From Flavobacteriales bacterium UBA4422 (GTDB taxonomy: Bacteria > Bacteroidota > Bacteroidia > Flavobacteriales_G > Salibacteraceae): DNA of 64,000 nt. Location: positions 225,324-289,323 of the forward strand of contig DGQE01000015.1 of NCBI GenBank assembly GCA_002389645.1. The letters run 5' to 3'. Made by a program: the position numbers and the translations under genes. A model generated the notes under the pieces. It saw nothing but the letters and a program-made list of their open reading frames with translations. It searched no databases and was not told the DNA's origin. Positions 54,609-63,177 of this stretch are shown piece by piece; position 1 is the first letter of the stretch, and every line of letters begins with the position of its first letter.

Positions 54609-55745
54609 TTAATGCAGCGCAAGCATTGGCTTTTGCAAGTGCTCAACTAAGTTCTTTGAAATACTTGGGTTGAGCGCTCTTTTAAACCATGGTGCCTCGC
54701 GTGGAATTGTCACGACTAAATCATAATCATTTTCACGTGCATAATTTTGAATAATCGCAGATACCTCCTCTCCTTCGATGACATCGAAATCATGTTCAAT
54801 ATCTTCGAGTGAGTTGTGCATAGTATAGGCATTTTCCACCTTGTCTAACTCAATTTTATCTTCATCCTCAGTCACAGTAAGAATCGTAAGCTTGCTTTTG
54901 TGCTTTTTTAGCATAGAAAGCACAAACTGTCGAACAATATGAGTATCATCCTTGACCAAGTCAACGGCTAAAAGCACTTTAGACATACCATCAAACTGAT
55001 AGCTTTCAGGAACAACAAATACAGGCATCTTGGCACTCTGCATTGCACTAATGGCAGCACTTCCCAAAAAAAGCTTAGTTAAGGAAGAAGCTCCCTTGCT
55101 TCCCATTACTATGGCATCAACTTCCTCTTGGGTTGAATAAAGGACAATAGCCTTATTTGGGTCACCATAGATGGATTCAGTAGAGATTTTAAGATTAGGA
55201 TGTTTTTCAGATAACCTATGTTTCTCTTCAACAAGCGAGTCATTGGAGGCCTCGGACAAAATATCCCTCAATGAAACCATTGAAGATACTGATGCTCTTG
55301 GCTCTTCATACACATTAATCAATACATATTCCTGCTCTTGGCCAAACATGGCAATATCAATTGGCCATTCTAATTCTGCATATTCTTTTCCTGTGGTGTA
55401 ACCGAAGGGAAGAGTTAATACAGCTGATACTATAATCAACTGCCAACCCCAAAAATTGATATTACTCAAAAGGTCACTCCACATTCTTGATTTGAGCAAA
55501 CGCTGCAGTGAATAATAAACCCCGGCAAATATTCCGTTACCTACGAAAGCAAAAATCACAGCATTCGTATGCAAAGGACGTATACGTCCAAACGTCAAAA
55601 AGTCTGTAGCAAAGCCCAGACTTGGAAACACCAATTGCAATGCTGCTAGCAATCCAACGAGCATTCCGACAACTCCAAATATGACCGTAGCAATTAAAAA
55701 TTTGCGTACGATACCGTTGTCGTAACTAAACTTTTCCATTTCCAT
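54609..55745 (-). CDS. Chimeric protein: CcoN N-terminal fragment fused to a universal stress protein
   Basis: 378 residues. Residues 1-132 are the N terminus of cbb3 oxidase subunit I (CcoN), with three membrane helices (about 14-40, 60-80, 98-116). They include RPLHTNAVIF with His59, the low-spin haem b ligand, and end GKEYAELEWPIDIA, where CcoN normally continues into further helices. From about residue 133 it becomes a tandem universal stress protein (VLINVYEEP, IVMGSKGASSLTKLFLGSAA, second half from about 258). The first strand and helix of the first USP domain are missing. The fusion thus truncates both partners, consistent with an in-frame deletion of the rest of the cco operon. No copper B site remains, so it cannot be an oxidase. 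It lies 3 nt after ccoS. The fusion point is near 55343-55352. Confidence 0.85.
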   Translation of the reverse strand: MEMEKFSYDNGIVRKFLIATVIFGVVGMLVGLLAALQLVFPSLGFATDFLTFGRIRPLHTNAVIFAFVGNGIFAGVYYSLQRLLKSRMWSDLLSNINFWGWQLIIVSAVLTLPFGYTTGKEYAELEWPIDIAMFGQEQEYVLINVYEEPRASVSSMVSLRDILSEASNDSLVEEKHRLSEKHPNLKISTESIYGDPNKAIVLYSTQEEVDAIVMGSKGASSLTKLFLGSAAISAMQSAKMPVFVVPESYQFDGMSKVLLAVDLVKDDTHIVRQFVLSMLKKHKSKLTILTVTEDEDKIELDKVENAYTMHNSLEDIEHDFDVIEGEEVSAIIQNYARENDYDLVVTIPREAPWFKRALNPSISKNLVEHLQKPMLALH

Positions 55746-55748
55746 AGA

Positions 55749-55910
55749 TTAAGATTTTTGGTTTTTAGATTCTTGATCATCAAATAATATGCGCACAGAA
55801 GGCGAGTAATCATCCTCATATTGATTGGTTTTAATGGCCCATATAAAAGCCCCTAGAAACCCCAAGGCAATAATTAAACTGACCACTATGTGCAATATCA
55901 TAACACTCAT
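55749..55910 (-). CDS. ccoS: cbb3-type cytochrome oxidase assembly protein CcoS
   Basis: 53 residues from ATG 55910 (MSVMILHIV). One membrane helix (about 5-26, ILHIVVSLIIALGFLGAFIWAI) is followed by the CcoS signature QYEDDYSPSVRILFDD. The frame is open further upstream, but the extension does not resemble the family. CcoS helps insert cofactors into cbb3 oxidase together with CcoI. Here it is directly followed by the CcoN fragment, so its client operon seems to be missing. Confidence 0.88.
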   Translation of the reverse strand: MSVMILHIVVSLIIALGFLGAFIWAIKTNQYEDDYSPSVRILFDDQESKNQKS

Positions 55911-56082
55911 CTGATGTAGGTTTTTTGTTCCGACAAAGGTGCTTGATGGCCTTTCGTGGTTTAATGACAGCGATCTGAGAAAAAACTGATAATGGTCATT
56001 TTTCAATTCGGACTTATCGGACAGAGCCTGCAATAGCTTTTGCATGATCCCTTTTTTCATCTTTGTGCCTAACAGTATATAC
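55911..56082. other. Divergent intergenic region between ccoS and the S4 protein
   Basis: A 172-nt gap holding both promoters. On the minus strand CACCTTTG (55934-55941) and on the plus strand CATCTTTG (about 56058-56065) are one-base variants of TAnnTTTG. The minus-strand frame is open through it as an extension of ccoS but does not look like protein. Nothing else is recognised. Confidence 0.35.
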
Positions 56083-56304
56083 ATGAACTTATCGAAATTT
56101 TCACTCTCAGAAGGGCACGACCACATTCAACTGGATCACCTGTTAAAAATTTTAGGCCTAGTTTCTTCTGGTGGAGAGGCGCATCAAGTCATTGAAGAAC
56201 AAATGGTGCACGTAAACGGAGAAATTGAGCTGCGAAAACGCAAAAAACTCAGGCCAGGCGATGTGGTGCAATTTGATTCTAACTCTGTGAGCATAGAGCA
56301 ATGA
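56083..56304 (+). CDS. S4-domain RNA-binding protein (YbcJ-like)
   Basis: 73 residues from ATG 56083 (MNLSKFSLSEG). The whole chain is a single S4 domain: IQLDHLLKILGLVSSGGEA, VNGEIELRKRKKLRPGDVV. Stand-alone S4 proteins of the YbcJ type bind RNA, possibly ribosomal. The stop overlaps the next start by 4 nt (ATGA). Confidence 0.88.
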   Translation: MNLSKFSLSEGHDHIQLDHLLKILGLVSSGGEAHQVIEEQMVHVNGEIELRKRKKLRPGDVVQFDSNSVSIEQ

Positions 56305-56498
56305 CTGGACAACAACGAGCAGATATTTCCATTGGCAGCGAGGTGAACATTGTGTTGAAAAAAGACCAGCGAAGTGGCTTGCTAACCCATGGCTTCGTAA
56401 AAGACATTTTGACGAAATCCGCTTTTCATTCTCACGGAATCAAGGTGCGTTTAGAAGATGGCCAGGTGGGCCGCGTAAAAGAAATCATCACAGAATAA
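56301..56498 (+). CDS. YwbE family protein
   Basis: 65 residues matching the YwbE/DUF2196 family: GSEVNIVLKKDQRSGLLTHG, VKDILTKSAFHSHGIKVRL, and a C-terminal GRVKEI. A small basic KOW-like fold of unknown function. Overlapping the S4 gene by 4 nt suggests a shared role, probably with RNA. Confidence 0.88.
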   Translation: MTGQQRADISIGSEVNIVLKKDQRSGLLTHGFVKDILTKSAFHSHGIKVRLEDGQVGRVKEIITE

Positions 56499-56533
56499 GC
56501 CGCTCTTGTTGAGGGATTATTTACCTTTCTGCC

Positions 56534-57079
56534 ATGGCACCAACTTTCAAGCACAAACGAGACTCTGAAGTAACCATTTCAGAACTGATGAGTCCTTCAC
56601 ACTCCAACTTTAGTGGTAAAATTCACGGAGGTTATATCTTATCAATGATGGACTCTGTAGCCTTTGCATGCGCCTCGAAGCACTCTGGCAATTACTGTGT
56701 AACAGCATCTGTGAATACTGTTGACTTTCTCGCACCGATCGAAGTAGGCGAGCTCGTCTCCATGAAGTCTATGGTCAATTTTGTTGGCAACAGCTCTATG
56801 GTGGTTGGAATTCGCGTGGAAGCTGAAAACATCAAAACAGGCGAGGTGAAGCACTGCAACTCCAGCTATTTTACCATGGTAGCCAAAGACGATGATGGCA
56901 ATAATGCCGAAGTGCCAGGCCTGATCATGGAGTCGGCAGAAGATGTGAGGCGTTTCTTAAGAAGCATTGAACGCATGCGTGTGAAGAAGCAACGCTCTAC
57001 TGAATATGGTCATGAAGGATTTGACTTAAACAAGCACTTGAGCAAACTGGCGAAATACAAGGTCCAAGTAGAAATCTAG
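56534..57079 (+). CDS. Acyl-CoA thioesterase, hotdog fold (second copy)
   Basis: 181 residues, paralogue of the gene at 28736-29257. Hotdog motifs: SNFSGKIHGGYILSMMDSVA with the helix Asp at about residue 39, and VTASVNTVDFLAPIEVGELV. The C-terminal extension (VRRFLRSIERMRVKKQ) differs from the other copy. Cytosolic. Begins 35 nt after the YwbE gene. Confidence 0.88.
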   Translation: MAPTFKHKRDSEVTISELMSPSHSNFSGKIHGGYILSMMDSVAFACASKHSGNYCVTASVNTVDFLAPIEVGELVSMKSMVNFVGNSSMVVGIRVEAENIKTGEVKHCNSSYFTMVAKDDDGNNAEVPGLIMESAEDVRRFLRSIERMRVKKQRSTEYGHEGFDLNKHLSKLAKYKVQVEI

Positions 57080-57137
57080 TTTGAAATATGACTATTTCAG
57101 ATAAAAACCCAAATCTCTGCCAACTAACCCATACACT

Positions 57138-58010
57138 ATGAAGCACTTTATACTCATTGCAGCACTATTCATCTCGTCTCTTGCAAGCTACGCTCAAACG
57201 CAAATCATCTTCTACACTACAATGGGAGAGTTTACCGTTGAGATGTCGGATTCGTTGACTCCAATCACATCTGGCAATTTTATTGACTTAACCGAACAAG
57301 GTTATTATGACGGAGTAATTTTTCATCGGGTAATCGATAATTTCATGATTCAAGGAGGCGATCCTACTGGAACAGGTTCAGGAGGGCCCGGCTATAATAT
57401 TCAGGATGAGTTTGACTCTACCGGCACATTAAGTAATATCCAAAAAACCATCTCAATGGCCAATACTGGAGCGCCAAACAGCGGAGGGAGTCAATTCTTC
57501 ATTAATTTGGTTAACAATACTTTTCTTGATTTTGACAAGGCCCCTCTAACATCAAAACACCCTGTGTTTGGAATGGTAATCGAAGGGTTTAACGTTGTCG
57601 ATGACATTGGCAATGTTTCTGTAAACGCACAAAATCGACCTCTTACTCCTGTGGTAATGGACAGCTTAAGGATTGTCAGCACAGACACGGTTGACACTAT
57701 TCCACCTCCAGAACCAGAAGGTATAGCATCATCGGATCAAGAAAATTTTAGAACAAAGGTTTTTCCGAATCCAATTGGCAACCAATCGATAATTAGTATT
57801 GAGTCTCCTGTTCAAGGCTATGCGACTATTAGCGTGGTTGATATCAATGGAAGGGTCTTGACACAATTCAATCATCTGCTCAGAAATGGCATGAACCGTA
57901 TTGATTCTCCATTTATCTCAAGTGATGCATTGAGTGCAGGCATTTACACCATTCTTTTCAAGAGCGAATCCTACTCCTCAAGGACAAAGTTTGTGTCTAC
58001 TGGCCAGTAA
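57138..58010 (+). CDS. Secreted cyclophilin-type peptidyl-prolyl isomerase with T9SS sorting domain
   Basis: 290 residues with a signal peptide (about 1-20, SSLASYAQ). A cyclophilin domain spans about 22-185: TMGEFTVEM, YDGVIFHRVIDNFMIQGGDP (catalytic Arg within FHRV) and MANTGAPNSGGSQFFI. After an acidic Thr/Pro linker the last 80 residues (VFPNPIGNQSIISIE onward) are a T9SS sorting domain, though the final residues (SRTKFVSTGQ) are less canonical. It would accelerate prolyl isomerisation outside the cell or on its surface. Cyclophilins with T9SS tails occur in Bacteroidota but are not the usual periplasmic form. Confidence 0.88.
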   Translation: MKHFILIAALFISSLASYAQTQIIFYTTMGEFTVEMSDSLTPITSGNFIDLTEQGYYDGVIFHRVIDNFMIQGGDPTGTGSGGPGYNIQDEFDSTGTLSNIQKTISMANTGAPNSGGSQFFINLVNNTFLDFDKAPLTSKHPVFGMVIEGFNVVDDIGNVSVNAQNRPLTPVVMDSLRIVSTDTVDTIPPPEPEGIASSDQENFRTKVFPNPIGNQSIISIESPVQGYATISVVDINGRVLTQFNHLLRNGMNRIDSPFISSDALSAGIYTILFKSESYSSRTKFVSTGQ

Positions 58011-58028
58011 ATTCATTTACTCAAAGCA

Positions 58029-58556
58029 GTGAACGTAAATGAATTATTAAGCAGCTATCCTCGAATTCAAAAGCGTTCTATTACACTAAATCGTGGTGAG
58101 TTTTTAATTCGGCAGGGTGAAATAGAAAAGGACATTTACTTCATTCATTCTGGCGCAATCCATGCTTTTTATGTTTCCGATCACGAAGAACATACGATTC
58201 GCTTCGGATACAAGGACTCATTAATGACATCCATTCCTTCGTTTTACAATGGCGAACCTTCACAACTGTATATACAGGCCATTCGAAAAACGGAGGTAAC
58301 GGCATATTCTCGGGAATCATTTTTCGAAGAGTTGAAGCATTCTGACGAATTAATGACCTTTTACTTGAAGTCTTTAGAGAATCTTTCCGCCCAGCAAATG
58401 GAGCGTGAGTTAGACCTACTCACCTCTTCTCCATACGAACGCATTCAGCGTGTTTTAAAACGAAGTCCTCAGGTTTTCCAAGAAATCCCTTCAAAGTATA
58501 TTGCCTCTTATTTGCGCATGACTCCTGAAACCTTAAGTAGGATTTTGAATTCTTGA
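58029..58556 (+). CDS. Crp/Fnr family transcriptional regulator
   Basis: 175 residues from GTG 58029 (reads NVNELLSSYP after the start). An N-terminal cNMP-binding-like beta-roll (LNRGEFLIRQGEIEKDIYFIHSGAI) precedes a C-terminal helix-turn-helix (YERIQRVLKRSPQVFQEIPSKYIASYLRMTPETLSRIL). No Cys cluster, so it is not an oxygen-sensing Fnr. Located among the broken cbb3 remnants but transcribed in the opposite direction. It is 45 nt upstream of the DinB gene. Confidence 0.88.
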   Translation: MNVNELLSSYPRIQKRSITLNRGEFLIRQGEIEKDIYFIHSGAIHAFYVSDHEEHTIRFGYKDSLMTSIPSFYNGEPSQLYIQAIRKTEVTAYSRESFFEELKHSDELMTFYLKSLENLSAQQMERELDLLTSSPYERIQRVLKRSPQVFQEIPSKYIASYLRMTPETLSRILNS

Positions 58557-58601
58557 TTTGAATCAAGTTCCAGAAATAATAAGTGACTGAGATTTGCTTT
58601 C

Positions 58602-59144
58602 ATGAAACAATCAGAACTCATAGCCGACTTAAAGTCCCGAACAAGCAACTTGATTGCCGAAGCCGAAGCTTTCAAGAAACTATCAACTGAACAACTCAAT
58701 GCTAAGCCATCACCATCATCATGGAGTGTGCTGGAATGCATAGAGCATTTAAATCTTTACGGGGATTTTTATCTCCCCGAAATCGAAGGCCGCATACTTA
58801 GCAGTCAAAAAATAAAAGATGACCCCAGTTTTAAAAGTGGGTGGTTTGGTGAAAAAACGGTTCAAGACATGTTACCAGAAAACGGAGCCGTAAAAAAGAT
58901 GAACACGTTCAAAAACAAAAACCCATTGAACTCTAACCTAACCGTAGCTTCAATAGATCGCTTTATCAAACAGCAAGAGGGAATGCTCAGATTGCTAGAT
59001 TTATCCTCAAGTGTCCGTTTAGAAAAGGTGAAAACCAAGATCACTTTACCCCTCATTAAGTTCAAACTAGGAACTACGTTTCGCTTTGGAATCTATCATA
59101 ATCAACGACATATCTGGCAGGCAAACAATGTGCTAAAACACTAA
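58602..59144 (+). CDS. DinB family protein
   Basis: 180 residues forming a DinB-like four-helix bundle: PSSWSVLECIEHLNLYGDFY near the N terminus (His likely metal ligand) and FGIYHNQRHIWQANNVL at the end (His pair). These proteins are putative metal-dependent transferases or hydrolases using thiol cofactors. The pairing with a Crp/Fnr regulator 45 nt upstream is common in Bacteroidota. Confidence 0.85.
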   Translation: MKQSELIADLKSRTSNLIAEAEAFKKLSTEQLNAKPSPSSWSVLECIEHLNLYGDFYLPEIEGRILSSQKIKDDPSFKSGWFGEKTVQDMLPENGAVKKMNTFKNKNPLNSNLTVASIDRFIKQQEGMLRLLDLSSSVRLEKVKTKITLPLIKFKLGTTFRFGIYHNQRHIWQANNVLKH

Positions 59145-59189
59145 GAATACAATAGCTATGGTTACTTTTGAGGGAACTAATTCATTGCT

Positions 59190-60677
59190 ATGAAGAAATT
59201 GATATTCTCACTTACTCTATTGTCTTTCGCTTATTCAAATGCCAGTATTGCCCAAGGCACACTCACTTTTGAGGGCGAATACGAATCTGGCAAGGCCACC
59301 TATGAATATATAGAAGGGGATATGCAGCAGCGCTTGCTTAATGGGAAGTTTCAATATGAAGAAGTTAGAGATATCACCACAAGAGATGGCGAAAATGAAA
59401 TTCTGGTTACTGGTAACTTCATCAACGATAAAAAGCATTTGGCATGGGGTTACACCATAAAATCGTTAGCTGATACAGGATTGACAGAAAGTATTATTGG
59501 AAATTATTTAGAAGGCCAAAAGTCAGGTCTCTGGACACATCGTATAAGAGCAAATGCTGACGATATAGAAATGAAAGTAGTGCAAGCATCATTCATTAAA
59601 AATCAGTTCAGAGGTCCTTTCAAGTATTCTTTCGAAAACCCCATTTCTGTAAATATCAAGAAGCTAACGGTTACTGGAAGCTTTGATGCCAAAGGCCTCA
59701 TGGATGGCGATTGGAACATCAATTACACCAATGGAATTGACGAAGAATTCAAAGATGTGATGAAGTTTCAGCATGGAGTAATGGCTTACAGAAGTTTCCA
59801 CAACATGACCAAGGGTGAAGTGCTAGAGTCTGTGAATGATGTAGACTTTGTAAATGCGTATTTCATCAATATGGATCGTCTCGATTCATCATCAGTTGTA
59901 GACGAAAAAAAATATGGTTCTAAAAGCAAAGTGGTGGATCACCCAATTTTGAAAGAAGTGTTTGGCGTTTGGGTCGAACTTTCACCCTTGAACATCAACA
60001 ATGAATACAATGCTTCGATTCCAAACGGCCTTATTAAAAAAGGTGAGATCGTGAATAAGCAAACCCTTGCTATAAATGCCGAAATCATCGATTGGAAAGA
60101 GACCCCAAATGGAAAGCTAGAGTTTGAAAAAGAGCAAGCTATTCAGAAAGCATTCGACACTAAAATCAATGTAGCCAACATTCAATTCGATCAGAAGAAC
60201 TACCGACAAGCTCTTCCACTCTACAAGGAAGCATTGGCTATTAAAAAAGAGTCGTTCGCTACAAAACGTATTTCAGAGATAGAAGAGTTTTTGAGAGTTG
60301 AAGAAGAGAAAAAACAATTCATAACGGCAATTAACTCGCGCTATGATTTATGGAAAGGCAATGAAAAAATGCTTGCTTCTGAAGACTATTATGGCAAGAA
60401 GAAACACCTTTTTGAAGCGTCAATCATAGCGCTTGATTACGAGAAAAAGCAGTTGTTATCTGCGCATCAAGAAACGAGAGCTTTCATTGAGCGCAGAGCT
60501 ATGGAAGAGCTCAGCGTAGAAGCCCTCCGAGGATTTCAAACGGCTTTAGACGAAGTGATCAGATTGCAAGATCAGATCAAAGCGCTCACCAAACGAGAAG
60601 ACACCAAAGAATTGGAAAAAACGCTCAAAAAAATGGAAGATCCAGGTGCCATTTCCAAAACAATCATGGCGGGATAA
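59190..60677 (+). CDS. Hypothetical secreted protein with MORN-like and TPR-like regions
   Basis: 495 residues with a signal peptide (about 1-21, SNASIAQ). The first half has MORN-like elements (YESGKATYEYIEGD, YLEGQKSGLWTHRI, DGDWNINYTNGIDEEFKD). The second half is helical with a TPR-like repeat (INVANIQFDQKNYRQALPLYKEAL) and a C-terminal coiled coil. No T9SS tail or lipobox. Periplasmic or outer-membrane-associated. Function unknown. It converges on ccoI with 18 nt between stops. Confidence 0.72.
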   Translation: MKKLIFSLTLLSFAYSNASIAQGTLTFEGEYESGKATYEYIEGDMQQRLLNGKFQYEEVRDITTRDGENEILVTGNFINDKKHLAWGYTIKSLADTGLTESIIGNYLEGQKSGLWTHRIRANADDIEMKVVQASFIKNQFRGPFKYSFENPISVNIKKLTVTGSFDAKGLMDGDWNINYTNGIDEEFKDVMKFQHGVMAYRSFHNMTKGEVLESVNDVDFVNAYFINMDRLDSSSVVDEKKYGSKSKVVDHPILKEVFGVWVELSPLNINNEYNASIPNGLIKKGEIVNKQTLAINAEIIDWKETPNGKLEFEKEQAIQKAFDTKINVANIQFDQKNYRQALPLYKEALAIKKESFATKRISEIEEFLRVEEEKKQFITAINSRYDLWKGNEKMLASEDYYGKKKHLFEASIIALDYEKKQLLSAHQETRAFIERRAMEELSVEALRGFQTALDEVIRLQDQIKALTKREDTKELEKTLKKMEDPGAISKTIMAG

Positions 60678-60695
60678 CCACTCTATTTTCTTGGA

Positions 60696-63100
60696 TTATT
60701 TATTCAATTTAGGTTGTAAAACGCTCGTCAGAAAACTAACGAAAGCCACCACCGTAACTGAGCTCAACGGCATAAGTATGGCCGCTACAATGGGCGTCAA
60801 TTCTGCCTGAACAGCAAAAAATAAGCCTACAACATTGTAGAGCAAAGAGATTACGACACTCACCTTCACTACGTTTAAACTGCGTTTGATATAACGCAAA
60901 AACTCCGATAAATGAGCCAGTTTATCTGCTTGCAAAATAGCATCGCACGCTGGTGAAAAGCTAAAAACATCATCGGCAACGGCTATACCCACATCGGCCT
61001 GTTTGAGCGCGCCAGCATCGTTCAATCCATCGCCCAACATAATTACATGTCTATTCTCATTTTGTAACCCTCGTATAAATTCAAGTTTATCCATAGGTGA
61101 CTGCTTGAAGTGCATCGTGGCATTATTGCCAAACATTTCTTCCATTCGCTCTCGTTCGCCTTCGTGGTCGCCACTGAGCAAATAAGTGTCTGAATGAGCT
61201 TGCAGCGCTCTTACTAAATCAGGAATTCCTTTTCTAATCTCTTTCTCAATCAAAAAATAACCCGTGTGCATTTCATCAATCCAAACATGCACTACAGATT
61301 CATTAAAAGCACCAGTAGGAATGTTTTTAGAGTCTGTGTCCGGTTTCAATGAAAGCGCCCCCAACAAGACTTTTGAACAAGTAACCAACGCAGAAACTCC
61401 TTTTCCGGCTGCTTCTTCAAATTCAGTTACTGTAGCAATCGCCCCAGGTAAATGCTCTCGAATAGCCACACTCAATGGATGCGTTGAATTAGAAACAACT
61501 GACTTTATCAATTCAATCTGCTGTTGCGATAATGTTGATCCTTCGAATCTTACGCTCGTGGTATGGGCATTTGTGAGCGTTCCTGTTTTATCAAAAACAA
61601 CCGTATCTGTATTAGCCATACGCTCAAGTGTTGACGAGTTTTTCACGAAAAATCCAAGCTTTCCGAGTATACGCGACACATTGCCCGAAGCAAACGGCAT
61701 ACTGAGTGCCAATGCACACGGACATGCTATAATCAGCACAGCCGTAAATGCATCAAACGCTTCTGTTGAATCCACCCAAAGCCAATAGGCAAGCGTGAAA
61801 ACAGCAATGCCTAAGATTCCGATGCTGAAAAATCTACTTACACGATCAATCAACGCTGAAAAACGCACTTCTTCGGGTTGATCATTGAATGCTGATTGGT
61901 TCCATAAACCCGTAAGGTAGCTTTGAGAAACTTCTTTAATTACCTCAACTTCAATGGCACCTCCTGTTTGTCTTCCGCCCGCATAGATGTAATCTCCTTC
62001 TCGTTTTTCAACGATGTCGCTTTCTCCATTCACAAAACTGTAATCGACAGATGCAATTCCTTTGATCAGAATTGAATCAGCTGGAATCACCTGGTTATTC
62101 AGTAATCGCAATCGATCGCCTTGTTCAATTTTTCCAACATGCACACTTCCTCTGTATCATTCTTGATGCGTGTAATTGCTATTGGGAAGTAGGACTTAAA
62201 GTCGCGATCAAATGCCAAAGCTTCGTACGTTCTGCTTTGATACCATTTTCCAACGAGTAGAAAAAAGATCAAGCCGGCAAAGGAGTCAAAATAGCCTGGC
62301 CCAGTTCCGCTCAGAATTTCAAAGGCGCTGCGGCCAAAAAGGGTGATGACACCGAGTGCAATTGGCACATCGATGGTAAGGTATTTGACCCTCAAACTCT
62401 TCCACGCGCTTTTGAGGTAATCGACACTTGAATACAGCAGCACTGGAATTGCCAATCCAAAGTTGAGGTAGTTGAACAACACCTTGAATTTGTCAAGTGA
62501 GGCATCATCCAATGATAAGTATTCAGGGAAACTGAATAACATGATATTGCCAAAAGCAAATCCAGCCACACCAAGCTTAAGGAGCAATTTCTTACTCTCA
62601 CTATTTCCTTTACTCTTCGCTCGATCTCGTTGCAAGTCTGCCGGGTAGCCTAGGTCTTCTAAAAGAATCACTAATTCTTTGAGTGAAACAACATCAGAGT
62701 TGAAATGAATCGTGACTTCCTTACGCAAGAAGTTCACTTCTGAACGATAAACTCCTTCATTCAGCTGTTCCATTTTCTCTAACAACCAAATGCACGCAGC
62801 ACAATGCATAGAAGGTAAGTACAGCGTGACTTTACTCCGGCTACCTTCTGTAAAATCAATGAATTGTCGCTTTACTTCTTCGAGGTCTAAGAAATCTTTA
62901 TTGGTACGATTTGAGTTTACGGTGGAGCCAGGAGATTCTTTGTCAATTTCATAATAACTAACCAATCCAGTATCATTGAGCAGCGTATATACGGTCTTAC
63001 AACCATGACAACAAAAATCATGATCATCATGCTGAATGACTCCATCATTGCAGTCTTCTCCGCAATGGTAGCAGGTTTTGATTTGTTTGGCTTGTTGCAT
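60696..63100 (-). pseudogene. ccoI: Copper-transporting P-type ATPase (CcoI/FixI type), frameshifted
   Basis: Two overlapping frames together make a full CcoI-type ATPase of about 800 residues. The first segment (63100-62099) carries the N-terminal CYHCGEDC and CCHGCKTVY cysteines, an HMA domain (SMHCAACIWLLEKM) and the first membrane helices. It then runs off frame after TRIKNDTEEV. The second (from 62144) resumes at VHVGKIEQGDRLRLL and carries ACPCALALSMP (metal site), DKTGTLTN (phosphorylation Asp) and MLGDGLNDAGALK. The shift lies near 62140-62150, at a GTGTGC stretch; one missing base would explain it. CcoI supplies copper to cbb3 oxidase. Either a decayed gene or a sequencing error. Confidence 0.87.
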
Positions 63101-63177
63101 AAAAAAGCGAGGTCACAAAAGTGCCTCGCTTTAAATGATTAGAAACTGATCTCTGTCAGTTTTGATTCCGTTTTATA

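Noticed and set aside
55911..56126. Long upstream extension of ccoS on the minus strand
   Set aside because: The extension covers the divergent promoter region and the start of the S4 gene. CcoS homology begins at the Met at 55910.
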